DNA from: Euryodendron excelsum
Lineage: Eukaryota > Streptophyta > Magnoliopsida > Ericales > Pentaphylacaceae
Reading direction: 5' to 3'
Assembly (NCBI GenBank): GCA_033060915.1
Contig: CM065390.1
Location: 20,968,501-21,032,500, forward strand
DNA: 64,000 nucleotides
Made by a program: the position numbers and the translations under genes. Below the pieces are notes generated by a model. It was given only the letters and a program-made list of their open reading frames with translations, made no database searches and had not been told where the DNA came from. Shown in pieces: positions 24,701-37,800 of this stretch (its first letter is position 1; every line of letters starts with the position of its first letter).

Positions 24701-27700
24701 GTTTGGTAGAACTTTTCCAACACCACTTGTAAATCGAAGGCTATATTCCCTTTCTTTCAACAGCCTAAGAAGAAGAATAATTAAATGTTCAAAAGCACAA
24801 GCTAAATCATGATCTATCTATTGCCCAATAAATGAAACAGTGACTTAAAGCTCAAGTTTGTTATTTGGTAGAACTTTTTCAACACCACTTGTAAATCGAA
24901 GGCTATATTCCCATTCTTTCAACAGCCTAAGAAGAAGAATAATTAAATGTTCAAAAGCACAAGCCAAATCATGATCTATCTATTGCCCAATAATTCACCT
25001 TGTTCACTACCTTTAAAGGAGAAATCAAATTACACTAAGCAAATGACAGAGTTGTATATCAGCCATACCATGTGTCAATGCACATAGGACAATCATAGTG
25101 TACCACTTTCCAGGCTGCAAAATGCAAAGTTGTTTATCAAAACTATTTCTGATTATTGATGCGAAAGATTTTTTTCAGAAAAATAAAAAAATGGTTAATC
25201 TAGGTTGCTACCATATTTTGAAGAATGTATTCAGATTGGAGCCAAGTTGGTTTACCAGGTTTTTAGGAATGAGAAGATCCATTTAGTTTTACACATTTGC
25301 ATCAAGGAAAGATCTTAACGGACTCTTTTTTCTCCCTTTGATAGGAAAGATACTACACTATAGGGTGCCAAAGTAGGTAAACAGAACTCTACGAGAGGCT
25401 ATAAGACACCAGACTAATGTATGAGCAAGGCTATTCCAGGGGGGTACCTACATAATCTCTCCATTCCTAATACTTTCTGTTCCAACTGCCCTAAAGAGGA
25501 AAAACTTAAAAGATTAAGCAATGAATTAGTGGCATCGAATACTTCAAGTACTGAAACAATATTTGAGGATATACTGTCACTTCAAATTTAATTTGAACAT
25601 TACCTTCGTACCTCAGGCTGTAAACTAACAAAATTTTTCTGCGGAAAACTATTTGTTTATGTGGTATTGAGCATTATAAAGCGCACCTTAATGGAGAAAC
25701 CATTCAAAGTTTTTAATTTTCAGCACTGGAAGTCATCAAACAACTCTCTAGGATTCAGAGTCTATAATAGAGACTAACTTCTAGTTTTATTTCATCCGAA
25801 GGCATAAACTTGGATACTCCACTTTGCAGTTGCCCACAACACCACCTTTACTTCGATCTCTATTGCCCAAGTCAAAGCCCTCACAAGATATGGAAGAAAT
25901 AAGTAAAGGTGAATTTTTTATGGACAAATATATCCACGACCTTTTTGAGATAGAAACTAGTCTAAACAATAATTGTAATGTGCACAACATCATTCTAGGC
26001 CAAGTGCTATTTAAAAATCGGTCAACTTCCCTGTCATCAGATTAAGATATATAATCATTTCGGTATTACATGGCGACGATAGCATTAAAACAATGGATAA
26101 TTTAAACTACAGCATGATGAAGCATAGTTTCTAGAGGTGCTTTTGTTGTATGCTAAGAGGCATCGATGCACAGACACAGGATGGCAATTTTCAAAAAGTG
26201 CAGATACGAATACGACAAGGATCCGGAAAAAAAATTATGTTTTTCAATACGTGTCTCTGCATGTGCTGGGTGAAGAGTGAAGAAGCATAGTATCCAATAC
26301 GTGTCTCTGCACGTGCTGGGTGTGTCCATGAAAAATTAATAATAAAAAATTCATGACACGCCAATTGGAGTGTCTGACACGTGTCCCGGCATGTCCAAGG
26401 AGAGTGTTTGTGCTTCCTAGGTTGTATGAGATGTCCATAGTCCAAATAAAAATTCCCATCATCCAGCTGACAAATCAAATTGCTAACAGGATGCTTACCA
26501 GAAAAACTAAAAAGCTGACAGGATAGCACCTCATACTAAATAACTCCTCTCTCGCCGAGTATTATTTTTACACCCCCACACATGAAAAAGAAAAAATGAT
26601 CAAGCACAGGTTTCCACCAAAATAGAAATAAACAATACAGGTCAATATTAAGGTTCACCTGCGCACACCCTCTATGACAGCACTGAGGAGTTCCAAGCTG
26701 TACAAATGCAAAACTGGAAGTTCTGAACAAATAAATTCTTGTTGCATGGCAGTCATAAAGGGAAATAAGGATTGAGACAAGGAACCATCCACCATCAGCA
26801 ATCTCCCAGCAAGTGCTACTAACGAGCGAATAGGAACTCTAACCTATCAGTAAAAAAAAACCTTTATTTCTGAGAACACCATCACAGTTACCCCCATAAT
26901 ATTTAACTACTGAACATATAAAAGTCCAAAGTTGCAGTTATAAAGGTAGATCTGCATCTTTTTGTTCTAAAAAAATAACCCTAATTACATAGCAGTACCT
27001 GAACAGGATAAGGACTCGTAAGCATTGTACAACAGCAACGCATCAAGGTAGAGACACTAGACATCTGCAACCTCTCAGGTCTCTTTGTTCTCTGGTCTGC
27101 GGCTTCTCCCATAGTATGACCTCCTAAGGGAGGTGGGGGGTCTTTCCCTGGGGGAACCAATACCCTCATTGCTTCATTACTTTTTGATTCTGCAATGAGT
27201 GAAACAAACCAATAATTCCTGCAGATACCAGTAACATCATTGGTCAGCATGTCTCATAAGTTTATGACATACCTTCTTCTACACCTTGGAAAGCATCATT
27301 TAGGTGAACATTAATTGATAATAAAATCTTCTGCATCATCAATGACCAGCTATCCTCATCTGCTCTTGATTTTGGAAGCAATGCTAAGCAATGACCAAGC
27401 TCCTGAACATAGAAACCAAATAAGTTTGTGTGCGCACAGCATTGCCTATTATCATCAAGCACTCAGAAGTGATCTCACCTTCAACATTTGAACACTGCAT
27501 TTCCCTGACATAATTTTCGAAACAACAGCAGCTTCAGCCTGCCAAAAATTTTTGTATACTCAGCTCATTATGAATATGTTAGCAATCAAATGCAGTGGGT
27601 AGAATCAACTGCAGTGAGCTTAATGGGCAACATGAAAGTAGAGTCCAACCCAACAAAAACACAAATATGATTGGCTTCTATGGAGAAAAGCTAAGAAGCA

Positions 27701-28765
27701 CAAATACTTCTAAGAAGAAGCCGTGTCGATGTCAAACACCGTGTCAGACATGACACTCACCGGACACTCCCAGCCAAGTGTTGAACACAGGTCCAAATAT
27801 GTCCTATTATTATTTTAATTTTTTTGAACGGGACATGTTTTGGACACTTCGGGGACACACATGAACATCACTTGGATAACGTGTCCATCACTAACACATA
27901 CATGAAACACTTTGCAAGTTTGGAAAAAATAACGTGGGATCCAATTGTAAAATAAAAACAATTTTGACATTTAAGCTATAAAATACATGATTTTTAATTT
28001 TAATTGGTGCTATCTTACGATTTTTCATTATCTTTGAGTAAAAGTCACTGATTTTCGCGTCGTGTCCATGCTTCTTAGGAGAAAAGTCACTGTCACAACC
28101 AAACCATACTAGGTTTCACTTTTCAAAGCATAAATTCAGTATAGCACACGGCATCATCCCATAAATACATCATGCCCATGACTGCTCTCCCACTTGAGTT
28201 CTCCATTCCTACATTTAGCCTTATGCTTCTAGACGGATTGTTACCATTTCCAGTACTGTTTTTAGATTAACACAAACAAAGTCTGATTGCCAATATAGAT
28301 GGCCATAGACTATAGTAAAAGTACATGACAAACCACCATAGGTAGTCTAATACATAAAGGCCATCATTTGAATATAAATACATCATAATAAGATTGGAAA
28401 TCTAGAAATCACAGGATCAGCAAACATACGCTGTCATAAAATCGATGGATGGAAGATGGAAAGAAAGTTATAAGGGTGCATAGCAAACAAACAGCTCCTT
28501 CCTGCACAAGTGATCACCACAAAAGTATCTCATGATCTTGAAGTTATGAAGCTAGACCACAACTAACTATTGAACAGATGACAGCCAATGCAAAACAAAA
28601 TTAACGCTCAAATTCCAAAAAATAGTAGTGAAATGATCTTCTAACCAGGGTAGAAGAAGATAGATCAGGAAATTACATGCCTCTTACCTTAGCCAAGCTC
28701 AAGAATGAGGCATGGCGCATTAAGAGTGTCCTTGCTCATGCATACATGCGTGCGTTTGTGTGTGT

Positions 28766-28849
<84 letters not shown>

Positions 28850-31800
28850 CCAAAGAAACATGCTTCACATCTTCCACCATTGACTTGTGCAATAATGAAG
28901 TATGCACATGCAAGATGTCCTCATACAGTTCAACCCAAACATAGCTTATCTGATTTATGAACTGGACTTTTCAACCTATTGTTATCAGTTAGACGCACAA
29001 GGCTTCACTCATGAAGATACCTTATTTTTAATCAACATATGCAATAAGTTATGGTGTTCTCTACACCAGAACCACCTCTTCAGCTCACAAATTCAGTGGT
29101 CAGTTCTGCATGTTTTACTTTTGAGTCTCTGGACACCTAATATTTAAGGAATAGAGGGAAGGTACAATAAATGTTTAAAGGTAAACTTCAACAGATCAAT
29201 TGACATACTCCATATGTCATTTCAAGTTAGAATATCAATGATTGACTAGTAGCTTTCAGTAAAAGACATTAATAATAAAAAAATGATAGTAGATGAAATT
29301 TTGGCATTTTCTACAGCTATAGCTTAATGGCCAAAGCAAGAGATAAGTCTCTAAGCAATTAATACTAACCCATACAGCTTCTGAGCTATCTTCATCCAAG
29401 AGCTTCAAAACCGGTTGAATAAGTTTTACCGCCTGGGAGGTCGCATCTTTCTTTACCTTTGGAAATCTACCCAGCCTAATTTCGGAAGGAAAAAAAAGAG
29501 AAGCTAAAATATCTATGAGCATTGCAATACTACCAACAAACAAAAGCTTCAAGGCATGCAGACAACTATAAAGGATTACAAGAACTGATGGATGTGCAAC
29601 AGCAAGTGTGAGTATAAGATTGATGTAACGAATCACAAATGAAAAGATAGATTGGATTAGAATATACGTCTGTATCATCTTAGAAGCCATGCAAAGATGA
29701 GATGAGGGGAAATAACAACACTTTACAAATGGAAATCAGCCACAAGCTGTTCTATTATAAATGATGAAGCTAGACAAAACAAATAATAAGACCAGAAAGG
29801 GAATTCTCCTATGCAGACCCAATATTTTAACACGAATTCCCCTAATTCCATTCAGAATGTGCATGCTGTGACTTGTGTGAGTGGCATTTCCACTCCACCT
29901 CCCTTCTTAAGAATCCATACACTGCTTCAATTACTTTATACATCCTGCTCACCCAATCTTTTAGTGTTTTCCCTGCTGAATCAATATACAGCACGCACTG
30001 CCATGCATGTATAGCATCCCTAGTCACAAATTAACATACTTGTGTAGAAGGGCAAAACTACCTACAATAGGAAATATACATAGCTTTTATTTAGGAACTA
30101 AGAAACCAAACCTCGTGAGCAGATCTGATAGTGAGGCACAAGAAGCCAACTTTACAAAATGAGAATCTGCTGGAGGCTGCTTAACAAGAAAAAAAAAAAA
30201 AGAAAAAAAAAACAAAAAAGAACACGCCAATTTAGATCTCAAATAAAGAATTTACATATCTAGGAATGGGCCATTTCCACAACCCAGAGGACTGCATCAA
30301 GAGGTACGATACATGTGGGGTGGGGTGGGATGTGTGGATGTGGGTGTGGGTTGTTGTGTTGTGTGTGTGTGTGTGTGTGTGTTGGTGTTGTGATGCTTTT
30401 GATGCAGTCCATTAGCCTATGGAAGTAGCAGCCTCCTATATTCACCCATGAAATACAGTAATAAGCAATTTCTAAAAGAAAACTTCACAACTTTAGCTTA
30501 GAAAGTAGACAACTTCTCAACACATACAACAAGAAGAACCACAGTTTTCCAATGCATAAAATTCAGCATAAAATTGCTTCAAAATTAAATAACTGGAAAT
30601 GAAAAGGAGGCTAGGGTTTCAAAAACTTCAGCAAGAAATCACTTAATCAATTTCAGCGCAATTTCATACAAATATTACCTAGAATGTTTTATACTGGTAC
30701 AGAAAAGAAACAAGAATAAGGTCACCACATACAGTAAAATATGGTTTAAAGCATAGTCTTTACATATGTGCGTGTGTCTGTGTGTATATAGGAATACAAT
30801 ATTACAGTCATTTGAATATGTTAATTCGAAATCATAAGCCAGTTCTGGCTAGAAGCCATTTGTTTTCATAATCAACCATCTACGAAGAGAAAGAAGTTTA
30901 TATAACCCCCATCCTTTGCCCTTATTCTCTTCTAAATAAAATTGTCTTTAAATAAAAAATGTAGACAGGAATCAACCATCTACAATCAAAGAAATGCATT
31001 CTTACTAGGATTACTAGACTTACTACTGTCATCCCCATATCCCACCCCCCTAATTCAGAAGATCCCTTCCATTAGGCTATAATTCATTAATGTTTATAAA
31101 TTACTTTGCAAAAAAGAAGGGGTAAGGCACTAAGGCTGCCTACTTAATGAGAAAATAAAAAATATAGGAAAAATATATAAAGTTCTACAAAGAAAAATTA
31201 GATTAATAGGAAACACTTGATTGGATTTAAAATCTTAAGTTAAGCACAAAAACCTAACAAGCTGTGGATCACAACATGATATGCCATTCACCGGAGTCGT
31301 ATAGTTTGATAGTATTCCTGTTTAATATTTTAGACTTCTGATTGCAGCAGCATCTTTTAATTTGGTCATGCAAGAAATAGAGCAAGCTGTTGATATAAAT
31401 ATCACCTGGAATATGTTATACTGGTACAGAAAAGAAACAAGAATAAGGTCACCACATATGGTAAAATATGGTTTAAAGCATAGTCTTTACACGTGCATGT
31501 CTGTGTGTATATAGGAATACAATATCATAGTCATTTGAATATGTTAATTCAAAATCATAAGCCAGTTCTGGCTAGAAGCCATTTGTTTTAATAATCAACC
31601 ATCTATGAAGAGAAAGAAGTTTATATAAACCCCATCCTTTGCCCTTATTCTCTTCTAAATAAAATTGTCTTTAAATAAAAAATGTAGACAGGAATCAACC
31701 ATCTACAATCAAAGAAATGCATTCTTACTAGGATTACTAGACTTACTACTGTCATCCCCATATCCCACCCCCCTAATTCAGAAGATCCCTTCCATTAGGC

Positions 31801-34800
31801 TATAATTCATTAATGTTTATAAATTACTTTGTAAAAAAGAAGGGGTAAGGCACTAAGGCCGCCTACTTAATGAGAAAATAAAAAATATAGGAAAAATATA
31901 TAAAGTTCTACAAAGAAAAATTAGATTAATAGGAAACACTTGATTGGATTTAAAATCTTAAGTTAAGCACAAAAACCTAACAAGCCGTGGATCACAACAT
32001 GATATGCCATTCACCGGAGTTGTATAGTTTGATAGTATTCCTGTTTAATATTTTAGACTTCTGATTGCAGCAACATCTTTTAATTTGGTCATGCAAGAAA
32101 TAGAGCAAGCTGTTGATACCTAAAACATTTCAATCTAAGATAAGGCAAATCATCATTCCTACTAAACGCAATATGGCTAGGCAAGAAAGATATGCTGCTC
32201 CTTTTTTGTCAAAACAAGAAAATCCGAAGTGACTAGGTTAAAGATGACCTATCAAGTGTGAATAGGTCACAGGGCATCCAACGTAAGAGCACCCATGTTA
32301 TTTTTGAAGATTTACCCTAACGTTCAACAATGCTTCACTTGTTTCAGCAACTGTCAACTTGTAGAGACTGTGACAACAGAACCAGAAGCCTTGTTCTACC
32401 CCAACCTTTAGTCAATAGTAATGAGATAACCATCCAAGCCAATTTTGTTGAGGAAAATACTGTTTTTTCCTCCATTCAGGCAACTGTAGACAGGTTGTAA
32501 AGGAACTTCTATTCTTTAATCCAAGAAAGCTGAAAAGAGAGGCCCTTTTTTGGGTCTATTTAAATAGACAGTAGACACCTGATGGAAAGAAGAAAATGGC
32601 AAATATGAAATTTTGCATGTAGCATGTCTAGGGCTTTGTGTAATCATGTTTAGGGTTAGTTTGAGTGTTTTTTTCCCTTTGTTAGAATACTGCTGGATGG
32701 ATTTTGTAATCTTTTATTAGGTTTTAGTGGTTGGGGGTATTTTGGTAATGGGTCCCCCATGGAGTCATGATATGTGGTCTTATTTAAGTTTAGAATAGTA
32801 TTAGTCTAGTGATCAAAGAGTCAAAGTTTCATATTCTCTAAGTCACAATCCTAATAGAGTTAGGAGAACCAGCAGCTACAAATACATATTCTTCTTGTTT
32901 TTCTTCAACTCTTGTTCTTGGGTTACAGTTCGCAGCCCAATAATAGTCTCAGTCTCAGCTCCAAAACACCATCAAATCAAAGCCCAAACAAACCCTAACC
33001 CTTTACCCCACATTTGGCCTTTAAATTTACACCGTAATAACTTAAAATAGTTGTTGTTCACAGAATTTCAGCAGCTAATTCCAAAAATCCTACGATCATG
33101 AAACTTCTGAAAATCAATCCAAAAACATAACTTTTCTATCTAGAAACCCTAGATGCCCTCTTATAAAACACTGACCATAGGAATTTTCCATAGCCAAAAC
33201 CCATAAAAAAAAAAATACAATTATAGGCAGCTTCCGAAGAATAGTCTCATTCTCAGCCCCAAAATACCATCACATCAAAGCTTAAACAAACCCTAACCCT
33301 TTCCCTACCTTTTGGCCATTAAATTTACACCATAATAACTTAAAATAGTTGTTCACAAAATTTCTGCGGCTAATTCCAGAAATCATGCGATCATGAAACT
33401 TTTAAGAATCAATCCAAGGGCATCTTTTCCATCTGGGAACCCTAGAAGCCCTCTTATAAAACATTGACCATAGGAGTTTTCCACGGCCAAAACCCACCAA
33501 AAAAAATCCACTTATAGGCAGCCTAGGGTCTAGTTTTCTAATCTATCCTACATCAACACCATATCCAGTTTCCTTTGTGGAGATTTTTCTGCTAGGTGTA
33601 TGTATGAAATAAGAAAAAGTGGGGGCAAATGTAGTACATTTCCCAGTTCTAGCACTTAAAATGAAAAGTTAAGGTGAGGATTGCTATGAAATAGATAATG
33701 GATGGTTAGAATTGGTAGAATGGAGTTTTGGGAAGAGAGTCAACAGTTTAGAAAAGTTGTTTTAATGGTTTAAAGGTATTGTTTCACAGAGAGAGGGGGT
33801 GACTGCAAGCAGCTTTTACCTAAACAATTAGAATAACAGAGATAAGAAAGAAGAAGAAGCAACTAGCAAGAAGATAAAATCAATAAGTAGAAGTGTTAAC
33901 ATAGATGAGAAAGAAGAAAAAGCCAAAGTAATCACAATCAAATCACTGAGACTAGCACCAAGGCTGCAAGTTTCTGGTTCAATATTCAGTAAATCTAAAT
34001 GAGAGTATTATAATTGCTTCTAAAGAATGTGAAACCCTAATGAAATTAATTTTAACCTTTATCAAAGAAAAATCAACCGGTAGACTAAATAAATGAAGCC
34101 TTAAAAGGCAAAAGCCACCTAAGTACTTCATTACTATAAAAGCATGAAGGACTCACCAAGGTTCCACAAACAGAAGAGTCTATAATAACAAGTATAAGGT
34201 GATCAAATTTGGATAAAACTACAAATAACTTTGAAAATACTAAAAAAATTTCATTAAATACAACTCATGAGTTAAATAACTGAAGCCCCTAAAACTACCC
34301 TGGACTTCCTCGGGTTAAATGACTTCTTCACTGATTCAGAGGCTGAAGTCTTACTTGTAAGCTTCCAAAAAGGATAGTTCTTATCTAACTAAGTAATAGC
34401 CACACCAGCAGAGGACTTTAGGGCCACCACGAGGAGAGCTTCAAAAAGACCAATGCCTAGAGTACAAAGGTCCAACTTCTATAACAATCAGCTAAACAGA
34501 ATTCTCTTGCAACAAACAATGGGACAACAGAACTACCATATCAACTATAGATTTGTCCACCCATAGAGATATCCCCACCCCCCAACCCCCAAATACAGTG
34601 TGATATGGTTGAGCTTGCTGCACGATTTGACACGTTTCATTATTTCTTGCCTACCTCCTCTGTAGCTATATGTTTTATGAATATAGGGCAACCTGCATGT
34701 TGACTGTATAAAGAGTTTAATGATAATGAGAACCCTTTTGTTTGAGAGGCAAAATAGCCAGCAAGGTAGCTTATGTTTGGCATTGCAATCTAGGGAGAAA

Positions 34801-37800
34801 AGTTATTAATAGCCATTCTACATTAGGCCGACCAACTAACACAACAGACCAAGTTCATCATCAATACATGAAGTAGCCAGACCAACTAAAATACCAAAAA
34901 AAAAAAAACTAACTAGAACCATAAGGTGCATGTATGAAGAATAACTCATATTTCACCATTAAATTATAGAATTCCTAACCCCACCAATTCCATCTTGACT
35001 TCTTGCAGTATAGCTTAAATGCCCAAGTGGAGGAGATCATGTCAGATCAACAGCCAAATAATAAATCTATCAACCCTCTTGCTCTCTGAATCTGATGAAC
35101 ACACGCTCGGAAACATGCACAATTATCATAGTTTTTTCTTTTAAACTAAGGAACTAAGGGTCCAACATATGAACAAAGTAACAGTTTGTAAATCCATATC
35201 TTTTCGTTTTTTTGGCTCGAGGGGGGATAAGCAAAGCTAATTGCCATCAAACAAAACAAACACATACATCATGGAAATGACAAACCTCTATTGCCATTAC
35301 TTATGACCCTGCCAATTTGATGAAAGGCTATTTTTGGGCTGGAAGCACTAATTGTGCCCTACAGGAAGGGAAACAAAATCAGAATAAAGGAGCTAGATTT
35401 CTTTCAATTTAGTATCTGATTAAGGACTCTTACAGGCGTAGACTAGCATATATTCATGAGTTTTAATTACTATTGTTATTTAAGTTTCCTCAGCCTTTAA
35501 CTAACCTCCTCAAGAGGTAATTGCTTGTAAGCTACTTGTCATTCAAGTGGTTGCTTGTAAGCAGCTTGTGCTCATCAAATGGCTACATCTAAGCCACTTG
35601 CCAGTGTGGCGGCTGCTTTTAAGTAGCTTGTCATTTCCTTGTCACTCAGGTGGTATTTTCCAAGCTGCCTACTTGCAGTTTTCTGTATTCCTGACTCATG
35701 TCAGATGAGATCAAACCTCCTCATCTAGCATAGATATAGGCTATGCAATCTCTCATCTCATGAAAGATTATCTGTGAATAAAAATTTCAAATTTTGGTAT
35801 TTCTATTTCCTCACGTCTAACAGCTTGGTTTTGAGCCCAGTAATTTGTGGAATTCAATCCTCACTTGGAAAGGAAATTCTCAGCCGTAATCTGAGTTTTC
35901 TTTAATCCACAAATTGCAATTGGGGCCACTGACAGGCTACACTATTTGGAAAGGAAATTACCTTGAACAAGCCCTGTAATTCTTCGAAGTATGACTTGTA
36001 CTAGCCAATGCATTGGCAACTTTATTGGTCTCCATATATGAGAATAATTTACGCATCATATTTGTGGAAAAGGATAATAATATGACATTAACATCGGTAC
36101 ACCAATTTTCCCATTTAACCCATCAATTATTAATTTAGAATATTCCTCAACTAGAAATTTTTATTTTTATTTTTAAATCCCTATCTCTAGGCGATAAGGA
36201 TTCCATTCATTGGTACCCGCAATTAGCGATAAGTGGTGTAAATCCATATTTATTAAAAGCTTAGGGGCAAACTAACCATTTAATAGAGCCTAGGCATGAG
36301 GCACAACATAAGGATACCAGAACAAGAAAATCATAGAAATTGATATGAAATTAGGTGAAACTATAGAGATATAGATACACAAATATGTTTTTAAAATCAA
36401 AATAGTGAATATTTCACCAACTCAATGAAAATGATTTTATGTATGATTTATCAAAACTATGCAAAAGAAAGACATTTGCTTAACTTAATAAACAACAAAC
36501 CATCAGTCAAGGACATTAAGAATCATGCAATTGGTTTTTAACTTATCATCAAAAACAATGCACATACAAATAAATCAGAGCTGGCCTTGAGATCCATAAT
36601 GGGTTTTGAACATTTCTTCAATAGATCTTTGAGAAGAAGCCAAAGAAAGAAAGAAAGAAAGAAAGAAAGAAGAAAAATATGCAGTAACGGATAGCCAGAT
36701 AGATAGATGAAAGATTGGAGTGCAGAATGGGAGTTAGAAAAGTGTAGAAAGAGATAATTTTGCAAAGAAAATTTAGTTAACTGGCCAAAGTTGTCTCAAA
36801 ATCTCTATAGCGAAGTCAAATAAAAAGAAAAAAGGATAAAAAGATTCATAAGCAAATCACTTTTGAGGCCTCCCGGATTGCGCATTCATGAAATAGGTGC
36901 GGCTCGTTGGCTACCTGCTTCGAGTGCAAGAGAGAATGCAAGCAAACAGAGTTGCCACTGCCTCTTTTGAGAAAGATTGAGATTAAATTGAAGGATTGAA
37001 AATGCAAAACCATGGAAGTAGAAGTCTCTTAATTCATTTTGAGCCTGAAGATTTTTCAGAGCTATGTCTGGTTTAAATGACTATGATAAAAATCTGCAAA
37101 TTTATTTGGGTCAAGTTCTTTTTTTTTTTTTGATAACAAGGGTGTCCCCACCTACGGTGGGACTAATACCCTGTAAGTAACTAGCGCAACAACCCACAGC
37201 CACGACTCGTATTTGGGACAAGTTTTGATGAGTTCAAAACCATAGTTGCCAAAAAACTCTCTTTGGGAGAGGAAACTTGCTTCCCTAGAAACTCGCTTTT
37301 AGAACAAAGGCGAAACGCTTATCAAATTGTAAGGAAACTTCTAAGAAACGTTTTCAAGATGTTTCAGAGACTCTAACATAATTGAAATAAGAAACTCTTA
37401 AAAAACTGTTATGAAAACTCCCAAGACACGCACTTATCATGATTTCTAGTATTTCTCATGCTCTCAAACCCTATCTTCTAATTATTATATATAGTTGTTC
37501 TAACAGGTTTCTATAGATATTGTGTAGCATTACTATTTTAATTGATAATGAAAATATTTAGATACTTTATATTGCTATTTTAAAGATTCTTAATAACTTT
37601 TTTTGTATCATATTTAATTTTATATCAGCCAGCATTTCTCATTTCCCATTATATTTTTAGGCCACATTTTCTGCTTCCGTTTTCCATATTAGCAACTATG
37701 TTCAAAACTTCTGCCCCAATGGTGGAAGCATTGATTTCTACTTTTAGTCACTTGCATTAGGTCTCAAATCTACATCTGTTACAACTACCCAAGTAACCTT

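Noticed and set aside
23384..26658. A possible missing PELP1 exon in this 3.3-kb intron
   Set aside because: Exon 9 ends in phase 2 and exon 10 begins with the single base needed; the protein runs on smoothly (VIEGVRSKLLPH), so no exon is missing.
28677..28960. Frames across the TG/AG microsatellite on both strands
   Set aside because: They are translations of a simple repeat inside a PELP1 intron.
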